In this document: in pieces, positions 48,359 through 58,990 of the stretch
Layout of the letters: every line of letters starts with the position of its first letter
How positions within the stretch are numbered: position 1 is the stretch's first letter
DNA from: Bog-756 sp963734395
GTDB lineage: Bacteria > Actinomycetota > Acidimicrobiia > Acidimicrobiales > RAAP-2
Length of the DNA: 64,000 bases
Reading direction: 5' to 3'
Assembly (NCBI GenBank): GCA_963734395.1
Contig: CAVTGY010000007.1
Coordinates: 868,001-932,000, forward strand
Notes under the pieces: model-generated
What the model was told of the DNA's origin: nothing
Database searches by the model: none
The model's input: the letters and a program-made list of their open reading frames with translations, nothing else
Made by a program: the position numbers and the translations under genes

Positions 48359-50500
48359 GTGACAACGAGATGGAAGAAGTACCTTCGGGCGGTTCTGGCC
48401 GGATCACTGCTGTTTGCTGCTGCGCTCGCCGCCTTACTGGTGGGGGGAGTGCTTCCCGCTTCGGCGGCAAGTCTGACCGTTACCGACTGCAGCGGCTCGC
48501 CCTCCGACACCGGCTCTCTCCCCTACGCCGTGGCCAACGCATCGTCCGGAGACACGATCGACTTCGACGCCGGCTTGTCCTGTCCGCCCACCTCGCCCAT
48601 CCCACTGACAAGCACCATCGTCATCAGCCAGGACCTCACCATCACCGGACCGGGGGCAAGCACCATCGCGGTGAGCGGCGGCGGCACCGTCGGAGTGTTC
48701 AAAGTGGATTCCGGCACGGTGACCATCTCCGGACTCACCATCGAAAACGGCGCTGGCACCTACGGCGGCGGCATCGGCAATGACACGGGTACGCTTTACG
48801 TCACCGACGACACCATCACGGGGAATACGACCAACGGGTCTCCTAACAACGGCGGTGGCATCGACAACGGCGACAACGGTGGCAGCGGTACCGTCACCGT
48901 CACCGGTAGCACCATCTCGGACAACACCGCCGGCGACGGCGGTGCCATCGACAACGCCGACAACGGGGGCGGCGGTACCGTCACCGTCACCGGCAGCACC
49001 ATCTCGGGGAACACCGCCAGCGTTGGCGGCGGTGGCATTGGCAACGGCAACAACGGGGGTAACGGTACCGTCACCGTCACCAACAGCACCATCTCGGGGA
49101 ACACGGCCGTTGTTGGCGGTGGCATCGCCAATGGCCGCGCCGGGGGCGGCGGCACCGTCACCGTCACCAACAGCACCATGTCGGACAACACCGGTGGTGG
49201 TGGCATCGACAACGCCTACAACGGTGGCGGCATCGTCGCCGTCACCAACAGCACGATCTCAGGAAACACGGCCAGCGGTAACAACGGCGGTGGCATCGAC
49301 AACGGCGACAACGGTGGCAGCGGTACCGTCACCGTCACCGATTGCACCATTTCGGGCAACACCGCCGGCGACGGCGGTGCCATCGACAACGCCGACAACG
49401 GGGGCGGCGGCACCGTCGCCGTCACTGGAAGCACCATCTCGGGGAACACCGCCAGCGTTGGCGGTGGCGGCATCGGCAACGGCAACAACGGAGGTAAAGG
49501 TGGCGTCACCTTCACTGGCAGCACCATCTCGGGGAACATGGCCATTGTTGGCGGCGGCATCGCCAACGGCCGCGCCGGGGGCGGCGGCACCGTCACCGTT
49601 ACCAACAGCACCATCTCAGGAAACACGGCCAGCGGTAACAACGGCGGCGGAATCGACAACGCCGACAACGGGGGCGGCACCGTCACCGTCACCGGCAGCA
49701 CCATCTCGGGGAACACGGCCAGCGACGGCGGTGCCATCGACAACGGCGACAACGGGGGCAAGGGCACCATCACCGTCACCGCCAGCACCATCTCCGGGAA
49801 TACCGCCGGCGACGGCGGCGGCATCGACAACAGCGACAACGGTGGAAGCGGCAGCGTCACCTTGGCCGCCACCATCGTGGCTGGCAACAACGTGGGCGGA
49901 GATTGCTACGTCCCTGTCACCGACGCGGGCTACAACATCGCCGACGACGACACCTGCGGGTTCAGTGCCTTCGACAGCCTCGACAATTCGGGCGGGCTGG
50001 AGGCGACCCTCGGCACCTTGGCGAACAACGGCGGCCCGACCGAGACGATCCTCCCGACGGCGTCAAGCCCGGCGGTCGGGGCAATCCCGGCGTCACCGGC
50101 CACCATTCTCAACGGGGTCCAGGTCTGCCCACGGACGGACCAGCGCGGGGTGGCCAGTATCGGCACCTGCGCCATCGGGGCGGTGCAGGTGGAGAAAGGC
50201 TTCCAGATCACGACGACTTCGCTGCCGAATGCCAAACCGGGCGTGGCGTACGGTCCGGTCGATTTGACCACCCAGGAAGCGGGGGCGGGTGCCACCCTCA
50301 AGTGGATCGGTTTCGGACTTCCGCACGGGTTCAAGCTGTCCGCGGCCGGAGTGCTGTCGGGGAGACGAAATGTGAAGTTGGCTCCGGCAACGTTCCCCAT
50401 CACGGTCCAGGTGACCGAGACTGTCACCAACCTCGGTGGTAAGAAGAAGGTCAAGACCTACACGACGCTCCAGGCCACGATCGCCTTGACCGTGACCTGA
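48359..50500 (+). CDS. Secreted beta-helix repeat surface protein
   Basis: 713 residues from GTG 48359. A signal peptide (AALLVGGVLPASAAS) leads into an N-terminal cap with GSLPYAVANASSGDTIDFD, typical of polymorphic outer/choice-of-anchor beta-helix proteins. About 13 Gly/Asn/Thr-rich coils of the type VTVTGSTISGNTASDGG (residues ~150-500) would form a right-handed parallel beta-helix. Then come a cap (GPTETILPTASSPAVGAIP) and a final putative-Ig domain like those in the 37951 protein. There is no membrane anchor or sorting signal. It is probably an adhesin or matrix protein. Confidence 0.78.
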   Translation: MTTRWKKYLRAVLAGSLLFAAALAALLVGGVLPASAASLTVTDCSGSPSDTGSLPYAVANASSGDTIDFDAGLSCPPTSPIPLTSTIVISQDLTITGPGASTIAVSGGGTVGVFKVDSGTVTISGLTIENGAGTYGGGIGNDTGTLYVTDDTITGNTTNGSPNNGGGIDNGDNGGSGTVTVTGSTISDNTAGDGGAIDNADNGGGGTVTVTGSTISGNTASVGGGGIGNGNNGGNGTVTVTNSTISGNTAVVGGGIANGRAGGGGTVTVTNSTMSDNTGGGGIDNAYNGGGIVAVTNSTISGNTASGNNGGGIDNGDNGGSGTVTVTDCTISGNTAGDGGAIDNADNGGGGTVAVTGSTISGNTASVGGGGIGNGNNGGKGGVTFTGSTISGNMAIVGGGIANGRAGGGGTVTVTNSTISGNTASGNNGGGIDNADNGGGTVTVTGSTISGNTASDGGAIDNGDNGGKGTITVTASTISGNTAGDGGGIDNSDNGGSGSVTLAATIVAGNNVGGDCYVPVTDAGYNIADDDTCGFSAFDSLDNSGGLEATLGTLANNGGPTETILPTASSPAVGAIPASPATILNGVQVCPRTDQRGVASIGTCAIGAVQVEKGFQITTTSLPNAKPGVAYGPVDLTTQEAGAGATLKWIGFGLPHGFKLSAAGVLSGRRNVKLAPATFPITVQVTETVTNLGGKKKVKTYTTLQATIALTVT
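48838..49870 (+). repeat. Degenerate tandem coding repeats of the beta-helix
   Basis: Roughly 75-90-bp units rich in GGCGGCGGC and ACCGTCACC recur through the region, with longer blocks repeated almost intact (for example the SGNTAGDGGAIDNADNGG coding block near 48930 and 49365). The bias opens long false ORFs in other frames on both strands. Confidence 0.8.
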
Positions 50501-50888
50501 GTCATCCTTTGGCGATGGCACCGGTTCCCACCGGATATCTGTCGTACGTGGTCTCGGTTACCGGGTCGTTGCCCACACGCCGGGATCTTCCTGATTCGTA
50601 GGGGTACCCGGCAATCGGGTGCCCAATCGTCTTAAGCTTCCACTCCGCTTCGCGCCCGTCTCCCCGTTCGGGTGCCCCGCCGGCCCTTGCACCTTTTCCC
50701 ATTTCCCCCGCCGGCCTCGGGGCAGCAATCGCGGCTTTCAGCAAGACTCGACCCGTGCAAGGGGAGGATTCCCAGGCCCCGGCTGGCCAGATCTGAACTG
50801 CCAGCGTCGGTCGGGCGAGCCGGGCCGACCTCGATGTACTACCGATCCCGCCCGAGGCTCTGACCACGGGGTTTGCTCGACTACGGCC

Positions 50889-50917
50889 TTGACGGGGAAG
50901 AGCCTGTAGCCTAGATT
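50889..50917 (+). promoter_or_regulatory. Sigma70-type promoter of the pst operon
   Basis: TTGACG (50889-50894), a 17-bp spacer and TAGATT (50912-50917) precede an AT-rich stretch. It is the best promoter upstream of the Pst-like operon. Confidence 0.5.
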
Positions 50918-51011
50918 ATTCCGATGTACATAGTAGTTAAGTAGGATTTATCAACTCGGGGGGAGGGGCCTTCGGTGTGTGTCCCTACCTACACCGTGAC
51001 CGTGAACCGTG

Positions 51012-51224
51012 ATGAGAGCCCTTCCTGAATCCAGCCGATCGATCCCCATGGCGGCACAGCTGTTTACCGGGCCGGCCCTTTTGTTGTGTGGTGGGGGAGT
51101 GGGCATCTCCGGGAGCTACTCCGTTGTCGGTACGGCAACCGAAAACACCACCCGCGGTTTCCGGCTGGCCAGCCGAACAGTTGGGGCCCACTACTTCGAT
51201 GCACCGTTCTACGGGGCGGACTGA
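51012..51224 (+). CDS. Possible small ORF in the pst leader
   Basis: About 70 codons from ATG 51012 (or GTG 51009), with a hydrophobic stretch (AAQLFTGPALLLCGGGVGIS). It has no ribosome-binding site and no recognised homology. It lies between the promoter and the first pst-operon gene and may be spurious. Confidence 0.2.
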   Translation: MRALPESSRSIPMAAQLFTGPALLLCGGGVGISGSYSVVGTATENTTRGFRLASRTVGAHYFDAPFYGAD

Positions 51225-51262
51225 GAGAGGGAGCAATCAGAACTCATCGGGCTGGCCCTGAC

Positions 51263-52153
51263 ATGATGACCCCGGTTCCCACCGGGAGAGCGTTTCGCGA
51301 CCTGGTTCGCACCGTCCGACATCGCGATGCCGACGACCACCCCGTCTCAAGGCTCGGGTCGGTGCTGGTCGGGGCGGGGTCACTCATGGTTGTGGCTGCC
51401 CTCGGGGCGTTCACGCCGGCTTCGCCTGCCGCGGCCGACGTTCCTGCAGGCACCGCGCTGATCACCGTGGCGGCTGAGCTCACACCGTTGAATTCGGGGG
51501 GCTCTGCGACTCCCTACGGCGTGCTTCTCCCGTCGGGGGCCAGCTGCCCCGGCGACACCGCTCATGACGGCTACCTCGTTTACAGCTACCTGGTTCCCGC
51601 GGGTGTGTCACCCGCGGCTGTCAGTTTCAAAACCGGCGATCCCAGCAAGTACTACGGCTACATTTCTCAGGGTTCCTATTACGGCGCCGTCAACACGGCG
51701 GAGGACACCGGTGAGATCGTCGGCATTCCCCCCGAGTTCACCTGGTCACGCCTCACGCCCGCAGACCTGTTTCCGCAAGGGGTCCAGACGGCCACGTGGG
51801 ACGACGGCATCGCCTGTGCCAACACCCACGGCGTCGTCACCAACTACTGGAACTCGGAGATCGTCTTCGAGGCCAGCGCGAAGGATCCCGGGGGCTTCAC
51901 CTGGAGGGTTGTTCACCCGCCAGCGGCGTCGAGCAACGCCGGGAGCAACCTCTGGCTGTGGGTGGGAGCGACACTCATCGGGTTGGCCGTGATCCTCGGT
52001 TTCACCGTCCTCCTCTTCAGTCGGCGCGACCGCCGGCAGGTCGAGTCCTCCAATCACGACGCGGAAATTGCCAAGGGTTCGGGAATTGCCGATTCAGTGA
52101 CGCCCACCCCCCACGAAGAACCCGATCTCTCCGGGTCCACGGTCAGGCGGTAG
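51263..52153 (+). CDS. Membrane-anchored protein with the novel secreted domain
   Basis: 296 residues. An N-terminal signal/transmembrane region (VGAGSLMVVAALGAFTPAS) precedes a ~140-residue extracytoplasmic domain: CPGDTAHDGYLVYSYLVP, YYGAVNTAEDTGEIVGIP and WDDGIACANTHGVV. It is paralogous to domains at 37951 and 58991. A C-terminal helix (LWVGATLIGLAVILGFTVLL) and a basic/polar tail follow. Two Cys shared by all three copies probably form a disulfide. It ends 3 bp before pstC, so it is the first gene of the Pst operon and probably an accessory surface subunit. Confidence 0.7.
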   Translation: MMTPVPTGRAFRDLVRTVRHRDADDHPVSRLGSVLVGAGSLMVVAALGAFTPASPAAADVPAGTALITVAAELTPLNSGGSATPYGVLLPSGASCPGDTAHDGYLVYSYLVPAGVSPAAVSFKTGDPSKYYGYISQGSYYGAVNTAEDTGEIVGIPPEFTWSRLTPADLFPQGVQTATWDDGIACANTHGVVTNYWNSEIVFEASAKDPGGFTWRVVHPPAASSNAGSNLWLWVGATLIGLAVILGFTVLLFSRRDRRQVESSNHDAEIAKGSGIADSVTPTPHEEPDLSGSTVRR

Positions 52154-52156
52154 GGC

Positions 52157-53182
52157 ATGGTTACCGTCCTTCCGGACATCAACATCGACCCGGACGGCCC
52201 GGACGGCTCCATCAGGCGGAGCATCAGACCCAGGCTCAGTCGGGGTGATCGTGCCTTTCGGGGGATGACCAGGGTCAGCGCCCTGGTGGTGCTGGGGGTC
52301 ATCGCCGCCATTGGGTTGTTCCTCTCCATCCAGGCCTTCACCGCCATCCGGGTAGCGAAGTTCTCCTTCGTCACCACCCAGGCGTGGGAGCCGGATGTCC
52401 ATCGCTTCGGCGTGGGGGGGATCATGGTGGGCACCGTGCTCATCGCCCTCGTAGCGGTGGTGATCGCTGTCCCCATCTCCCTCGGTCTGGCGCTGTTCAT
52501 CTCCGAGATCGCGCCGCAAAGGCTCAAGCGCAGCTTGGTGTCGCTGGTCGATCTCATGGCGGCCATCCCGAGCGTGGTGTACGGCCTTTGGGCGCTGCTG
52601 TTCCTGGAGGGCAGGACCATCGGTCTCAGCCGGTGGCTTTCGACCTGGTTCGGCTGGATCCCGATCTTCAAAGTCAACGGAGCCGATGCATCGAATCCCG
52701 CACAGTCGGGGACCCTGTACAGCGCGTCGACATTCATCGTCGGGATCGCCGTCTCCCTCATGGTCATCCCCATTCTGTGTTCGGTCATGCGCGAGGCGTT
52801 CTCGCAGGCTCCGCTGGGCGAGCGCGAGGGCGCCTATGCACTGGGGGCCACCCGATGGGGGATGATCCGCACCGTGGTCCTCCCCTTCGGCAAGGGCGGC
52901 ATCATCGGCGGGACCATGCTGGGACTCGGCCGGGCCCTGGGAGAGACCATCGTGGTGATCCTGATCATCTCGCCGGTGTTCACCGCCAACCTTCATATCC
53001 TGCAATCCGGTGGCAACTCGGTGTCGGCCCTGATCGCCAACCTCTATAGCGAGTCCTCTTCGTTCGGCATCTCTGCCCTTATGGCCGCCGGACTAGCGCT
53101 TTTCGTGCTCACCTTGGTGGTCAACTTCGCCGCCTCGGCCATCGTGGCCCGCTCCCGTTCCGGTGCCGAGAGCGATCTGTGA
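52157..53182 (+). CDS. pstC: PstC-like phosphate ABC transporter permease
   Basis: 341 residues and six transmembrane segments. It has SLGLALFISEIAP and the ABC permease EAA-type loop REGAYALGATRWGMIRTVVL, then LGRALGETIVVILI, which is characteristic of PstC. The hydrophilic N-terminus is ~35 residues. It is tightly packed between the domain protein (3-bp gap) and pstA. With PstA it forms the inner-membrane channel for phosphate. Confidence 0.9.
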   Translation: MVTVLPDINIDPDGPDGSIRRSIRPRLSRGDRAFRGMTRVSALVVLGVIAAIGLFLSIQAFTAIRVAKFSFVTTQAWEPDVHRFGVGGIMVGTVLIALVAVVIAVPISLGLALFISEIAPQRLKRSLVSLVDLMAAIPSVVYGLWALLFLEGRTIGLSRWLSTWFGWIPIFKVNGADASNPAQSGTLYSASTFIVGIAVSLMVIPILCSVMREAFSQAPLGEREGAYALGATRWGMIRTVVLPFGKGGIIGGTMLGLGRALGETIVVILIISPVFTANLHILQSGGNSVSALIANLYSESSSFGISALMAAGLALFVLTLVVNFAASAIVARSRSGAESDL

Positions 53183-53183
53183 G

Positions 53184-54402
53184 ATGACTCTCCTCGATCA
53201 ACCGCCCGTGGAGGTGGCACCGCTCGATTCGGTCCGCCGAACTGGTCAACCCCGACGCAAGCTCGGCGGGGCCCAGCGCGTCTCTGCGTTCAACCTGGTC
53301 GGAGCGGCGGCCGCCGGGTTTTGCACATCCCTGCTACTCGAGCAGCTCACTGCACTATCCGGACCGTTTGGTCTGGTGCTCGTGGCCTACCTGGCGTTCC
53401 TCTTCGCCTACGCCATGCTCGGTCTGGCTCGCCGACGACAAACAGGCGGTGGTCGACGCGGTGATGACCGTGCTGATGGCCTCGACGGCGGTTGTCGCAT
53501 TCGGGGCTCTGGCCCTGGTCATCGCCTACACCCTCGGCCGAGGCTGGGCCGCCCTCGTGCATCTCAACTTCTACACCCACGACATGTCCACCGCCGGGCC
53601 TCTCGCCCCGCTCACAAAGGGCGGGATGGCCCATGCCCTGGTCGGTACCCTCTGGATGGTCGGGATCGCGGTGGTCCTGACCGTGCCGCTCGGTCTGGTC
53701 GCCGCCGTCTACCTGGACATGACCCGGAGCCATCCGGCTCGTCTGTTCCGCACTGTCGTCGAGGCGATGACCGCCCTGCCGAGCATCCTGGCCGGCCTGT
53801 TCATCTACGCATCGTGGATCCTCGCCTTCGGACTTCAGCGCTCCGGACTGGCGGCGGCGTTCGCCCTCAGCGTGATGATGCTGCCCTACATCATCAGGGC
53901 GGCCGACCTTGCCCTACGACTGGTCCCCGGCAACCTCCGCGAGGCGTCGGCCGCGCTCGGGGCCCCGGGTTGGAAGGGTGAGTGGCACGTGGTTCTTCCC
54001 ACCGCGCGGTCGGGAATGGCCACCGCGGTCATCCTCGGTGTGGCCCGTGCCATCGGGGAGGCGTCACCGGTGTTGTTGACGGCCGGATTCACCAGTTACA
54101 TGAACGCGGATCCCCTTCACGGGCCCATGGTCTCTCTCCCCTTGGAGACACTCAAGCTGGTGCAGGCGGGCATACCCTCCTACACCACCCGAGCCTTCGG
54201 CTGCGCCTCGTTCCTCCTGTTGGTGATCATCGTGCTCTTCCTGATCGCCCGCAAGATCGGTGGTTGGGGACCGGGCCATCTGACACCTCGCGGGCAACGC
54301 CGAGTGATCGAGGGTTCGAAGCGTGACGTGGCCCGATTCGCCCGAACGCATGGGTTGATCGTGGAGGATTCCGGTCGTGGGGCTAGCGGGGATATCTCGT
54401 GA
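53184..54402 (+). CDS. pstA: PstA-like phosphate ABC transporter permease (one frameshift)
   Basis: About 405 residues in the restored frame. One extra base near 53422 splits FLFAYAML from VWLADDKQAVVDAVM. The second part contains TVPLGLVAAVYLD, the EAA loop REASAALGAPGWKGEWHVVL and ARAIGEASPVLLTAGF, typical of PstA. The N-terminal extension adds two extra hydrophobic segments compared with standard PstA. Its stop overlaps the GTG of the next gene (GTGA). The homology is clear and the indel is likely an error. Confidence 0.87.
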
Positions 54403-56075
54403 AGATGATGTGCCGACGGGTAGGAAGGTGGACTCGAACGCTTGCCGCCCTGATGACCGCGGGTCTGGCGATCGTACCCTTGTTGGCATCACCGGCCGGT
54501 GCCACCAGCTATGTGCCGGTGTACGGCGAGGGCTCGTCATGGTCGGCGAACGCGATCGACCAGTGGGCGGCCAACGTGCAACAAGACGGCATGCGCATCA
54601 ACTACACCTCCAACGGATCAACGACCGGACGTGAGGACTGGATCAAGGGTCTCACCGACTTCGCCGCCTCCGACATCCCGTTCCAGACCGATCCGCAGGA
54701 CGGCTCGGCGCCGGAGAGCCCGACGCCGGGGAGCTACGCCTACATGCCGATCACCGCTGGAGGGACGGTCTTCATGTACAACCTGAAGATCGACGGCCAG
54801 CAGGTCACCAATCTCCGCCTGTCCGGCGAGAACATCGCCAAGATCTACACCGGCGTCATCACCAATTGGGACAACCCTGCTATCGCCGCCGACAATCCGG
54901 GACTCTCCATGCCCAATCTTTCGATCGTGCCGGTGGTGCGCTCGGACGGTGCAGGTTCGAGTTACTTCCTTTCGTCGTGGATGATCAGCCAGTATCCGTC
55001 GTTGTGGAACTCTTACTGCTCCACGGCCGGTCGTGCCCCCCAGTGCGGGGCTACGTCATTCTGGCCGACGCAACCGGGGTCGACCATGATCGCTCAGAAC
55101 GGCGACCTCGGGGTGTCCGGCTACGTCTCCCAGGGCTACGCCAACGGGGCCATCGGCTACGTCAACTACTCCTACGCCCTCGAAGACCACTTCCCCGTGG
55201 CTCAGATGCTCAACGCCGCGGGCTACTACACCGAGCCGACCCCACAGAACGTGGCCGTGTCGCTGTTGGCCGACCAGGTCGACACCACCGATGTCAACAA
55301 TCCGGCGCTGTATCTCACCCAGCAGCTGCAGGGCGTGTACTCCGATCCGGACCCGCGCACGTACCCCCTTTCCGAGTACAGCTATCTGATTCTCCCCACC
55401 AAGGTCGAGGGGCAGTTCACGACGGACAAGGGGAACACGCTGGCCGCCTTCTCCTACTACTCCATGTGCCAGGGTCAACAGGATGTGGCGCAACTCGGCT
55501 ACTCGCCGATGCCGATCAACCTGGTCGAGGCCGGTTTCGCACAGATCGCCAAAATTCCCGGGGCCGACGTTCAGAACATCAACATCCAGAACTGCAACAA
55601 CCCGACGTTCACGCCGACCGGCGTCAACCTCTTGACCGAGCAGGACCCCTACCCGCCGGCCTGTGACAAGCAGGGGCCGATCCAGTGCACCACGGGTACG
55701 GGAGGAGCGACGACAGCCACTCCGGTGAGTGCCGGAGCCCCGGAGGCCAACAATCCCGCGGCGGTGGCGGCCAGCGGTGGCGGAGCCGGAGGCACGACGA
55801 CCTCGGGGACGGGCGGTGGCGGTGGCACCGGCGGCGGTCCCACCGGCGGATCGTCATCGACGTCCACGACCCCGGGGTGCACAGGCTTTTCCGCGGCATG
55901 CCGGTTCTCCGGCCGTTCCTCCGACGTAGCTCCGAGCGCTTCCCCCTTCGTGTTGGCGGTGGACAAGGGATGGTCGACGACCCAGACGCTCATGGTCCTG
56001 ATCATCGTGATGGTCATCGTGGTGATCCTGACCCCGGGTTTCGTCTCCCGCCGCGCCAAGAGGCGGAAGCAGTGA
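54399..56075 (+). CDS. pstS: PstS-like phosphate-binding protein with C-terminal membrane anchor
   Basis: 558 residues. A signal peptide (cleaved near PAGATS) leads into a PstS fold with YVPVYGEGSSWSANAIDQWA, DFAASDIPFQ and VPVVRSDGAGSSYFLSSWM (phosphate-loop region). A Gly/Ser/Thr-rich linker (residues ~440-490) and a C-terminal transmembrane helix (TLMVLIIVMVIVVIL) with a basic tail follow. Most PstS proteins are lipoproteins or free; tethering by a C-terminal helix is unusual. The gene is translationally coupled to pstA by a 4-bp overlap. Confidence 0.82.
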   Translation: MKMMCRRVGRWTRTLAALMTAGLAIVPLLASPAGATSYVPVYGEGSSWSANAIDQWAANVQQDGMRINYTSNGSTTGREDWIKGLTDFAASDIPFQTDPQDGSAPESPTPGSYAYMPITAGGTVFMYNLKIDGQQVTNLRLSGENIAKIYTGVITNWDNPAIAADNPGLSMPNLSIVPVVRSDGAGSSYFLSSWMISQYPSLWNSYCSTAGRAPQCGATSFWPTQPGSTMIAQNGDLGVSGYVSQGYANGAIGYVNYSYALEDHFPVAQMLNAAGYYTEPTPQNVAVSLLADQVDTTDVNNPALYLTQQLQGVYSDPDPRTYPLSEYSYLILPTKVEGQFTTDKGNTLAAFSYYSMCQGQQDVAQLGYSPMPINLVEAGFAQIAKIPGADVQNINIQNCNNPTFTPTGVNLLTEQDPYPPACDKQGPIQCTTGTGGATTATPVSAGAPEANNPAAVAASGGGAGGTTTSGTGGGGGTGGGPTGGSSSTSTTPGCTGFSAACRFSGRSSDVAPSASPFVLAVDKGWSTTQTLMVLIIVMVIVVILTPGFVSRRAKRRKQ

Positions 56076-58905
56076 TGGCCCGAGTCCTCACCCCACCACG
56101 TCACCCTTCGGGTCGTCACCGTCGCGCCAGGCGATGTGGGACCGTGCTCGGTGCCGTGGCCGTCGTGTTCGCACTCGGCACCCAACCCTCGGCATCGGCA
56201 GCGGAAACCCCAGGCGCTCCCGGCAGCCAGGGAACCGTCACCGGATTGCCGACGACAAGCTCCGCGGTCACCGTCAAGGAACCCAATCCCGACAGCACCT
56301 TCCCGAACCTCAAGGTCACCGTCAACCAGACCCGGAACTTGGTCAACCAGGACATCTCCGTCTCGTGGACCGGTGGAGACCAGACCAGCGGCGCCAACAC
56401 CTTCAACAGCGACTACCTCCAGATCTTCGAGTGCTGGGGTGACCCCGAGACGACGACCGATCCCAAAGGGGCCACTGATCCCGGTCCACCTCCCTCCCAG
56501 TGCGAATTCGGCGGGGAGAGCAGCACGCCCACCACGTCCTACCCCGTTCAGAGCACGGGGTTCGAGTACTCCCGTGTCCTCTCCCAGTCGTCATGGAGTG
56601 GTTACAGTCAGCTCGAAGGTTGTTCTGCACCTCCTGTGCTCCCGGCGTCGTCCTGCTCGATCCCCGGCTACGACGACCTGTACAACGACGCCGGGGACGG
56701 ATTCGTCATCGATCCCTTCGTGGCGGTGGACGGGACCGTTGTCGGTCCGCAGGCGGACTACAACTTCGACGAGAATCCGAACAGTCCCAAACCGTTCTGG
56801 CTGGACCCCTACTTCAGCTTCGATACGACCAACGAGGTCGACTTCGCCCGGACCTATTCGGGAGGCACCGGCCAACAGCTGTTCCAGGTGGACACCGGCC
56901 TCGAGGCGCCGGGACTCGGTTGTGGCCAGGACATCGAACCGGTTGGCGGGGGGGGAAAGAAGACTCCCCAGTGCTGGTTGGTGGTCGTGCCCCGGAGCAC
57001 AGCCGCACAGGAGAACCCAACCGGTGTCATGCCCAACGCCGTGTCGACGTCACCGCTCACTCCCGAGGCATGGGCCGATCGGATCAGCATCCCTCTCGGG
57101 TTCAATCCCGTGGGCTCGAGCTGCTCGATCAATGCGAAGACCGAGAACATCGAGGGCGGCGAGCTGGCCTCGGAGGCGATCGCCAGTTGGGAGCCCGCCC
57201 TGTGCGGGCAGTCGAGCTCGACCTCGTACAGCTACATCGAGAACAGCGATGAGCAGGCTCGCCAGAACATCACCGACCCGACCTTCGGCTCCGTCGGCAT
57301 GTCGATCTTTTCGGACCCCATCGCCCCGGGGCAGACCTCGGCTTCCAACCCGGTGGTCTATGCCCCGCTCACCCTCTCCGGCGTCGTGATCGGCTTCAAC
57401 ATCGAGCGGGTCCCGGCGGTGGTCGGCGGCGAGCCGGATCCGGGCGAGGTGGGTCTCACCGGCAGTCAGGTGGCCAACCTCTATCTGACCCCGCGGCTGG
57501 TGGCCAAGCTGTTGACCGAGTCATACAAGGGAGAGTTCGAGGAGATATCGGCGCTCAAACCCACTTCCCGCTATACGTGGATGCAGAGCAACCCCCAGAC
57601 CTTGTTCAGTGACCCCGACTTCCTGCAGTACAACCCTGAGTTCGCGAATCTCACTACCGAACAGCAGGTCGATGCCGGGACGCTCCTGGTGGAGGAGGCC
57701 GGATCCGACGCGGCCTCGACCCTGTGGCAGTGGGTTCTCTCCGACCCGGAGGCCAAAGCCTGGCTCGACGGGAAACCGGACCCCTGGGGGATGAAGGTCA
57801 ATCCGCTCTACAGCACCAGCCCGGCGACCAACCCCTCCGGAGTGGCCTTCGGCACGCCAATCCGGACAACTATCCCAAGAGCGACCCCTACTGCGAGAGC
57901 TTGAGCGGTCAGGAGGAACCACCCATCGTGACCGGGTCGGGTGCCACGAAGAAGTCTCAGTACGCCCGCCCACTGTGCATCCTCGACTGGTCGCCCTACG
58001 CCACGGCCATGGAGTCCGCCGCTCAGGACGCCTCGGAGGCCAACGACCAGGCCAAAACCACCTACAGCCCGACCGCGACCTCCGCGCAGTCGGCATGGAC
58101 GTCGAACGGGCCCCAGGTTCCGGGGACCTACGTCGTCATGACGGTGACCGACTCGGCGTCGGCCGCCCGGTACGGCCTGCAGGCGGCCAGTCTGAGCCGT
58201 GCCGGCGATGACGCGGCCCCGTCGAGCCGTGTCTTCGTCGCTCCCGAAACGACCAGCCTGCTGGCCGGTGAGCACGCGATGACTTCGAGCTCCGTCCCCG
58301 GTGTGCTGCAGACCGACCCCTCGACCAACGCCCCAGAGGCGTATCCGCTGACCATGCTCACCTATGCGGCCACCAGGCCGGTGGCCCTCAACACCACCGA
58401 TCGTTCGAAGTACGCGGCCTTCATCCGCTATGCGGTCCAGGCCGGTCAGGTCACCGGGGTCGCACCGGGCCAGCTCCCCGACGGTTACGTCCCGTTGCCG
58501 GCCTCCCTCCAGCAACAGGCTCTGGATGCCGCAGACACGATCCTGAACCCGCCATCCGAGGCCACAACGTCGCCCTCGACCACACCCGCCCCGAACGGCG
58601 TCGTTGCTCAACCATCCCTTTTCGGCAACTCGACCTCCTTGCCGGCGACCACCCCGACGACGACCTCGAAGTCCACCGGCACGTCGACCGCCGGATCCAA
58701 GCCCCGACGCATCACTTCCATGGCCCTGAGCGTCCTGCGTACCCAGGGCACCCCGATCGGCCTGCTCCGGTGGATGCTGCCGATCGCCCTCCTCGTCGGA
58801 CTGGGGGCCGCACTGGCGGCCTTGCTGATCGACCGCCTCGGTCGGAGATCGGCCGCCGAAGGCGGCGCACCCGACCCGACGCCGGTGGAGGCGGATGAGT
58901 CATGA
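56075..58905 (+). CDS. Large PBP-like extracytoplasmic protein with C-terminal anchor (one frameshift)
   Basis: About 943 residues. A signal peptide (FALGTQPSASAAETPG) is followed by a beta-rich N-terminal region (VNQDISVSWTGGDQTSG) and then a PstS/PBP-related segment: VYAPLTLSGVVIGFNIER, LTGSQVANLYLTPRLVAKLL. A Thr/Ser-rich linker and a C-terminal helix (MLPIALLVGLGAALAALLI) end the protein. A base is missing near 57858, splitting VAFGTP from NPDNYPKSDPYC. It overlaps the pstS stop by one base. The position implies a second, large surface component of the Pst complex; its ligand is unknown. Confidence 0.68.
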
Positions 58906-58990
58906 CCCTATCTCGCGTGTTCGACGGCTCACTCGAAAAGCGCACCGACAAATCTGGAACATTGCAACGACACAGGGAGAAGCACCAATC

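Larger units (their letters stand above)
50501..51262. other. Long intergenic region upstream of the pst operon
   Basis: 762 bp. Bases 50501-50880 show nothing coding. A good promoter lies at 50889-50917, followed by an AT-rich island (50912-50960) and a low-confidence 70-codon ORF (51012-51224). The transcript leader before the first pst-operon gene would be ~340 nt. No actinobacterial PHO-box direct repeats were recognised. Confidence 0.45.

Noticed and set aside
48780..50267. 495-codon plus-strand frame rich in Ser, Pro and Thr
   Set aside because: A shifted frame of the beta-helix repeats, lacking a signal peptide or any domain.
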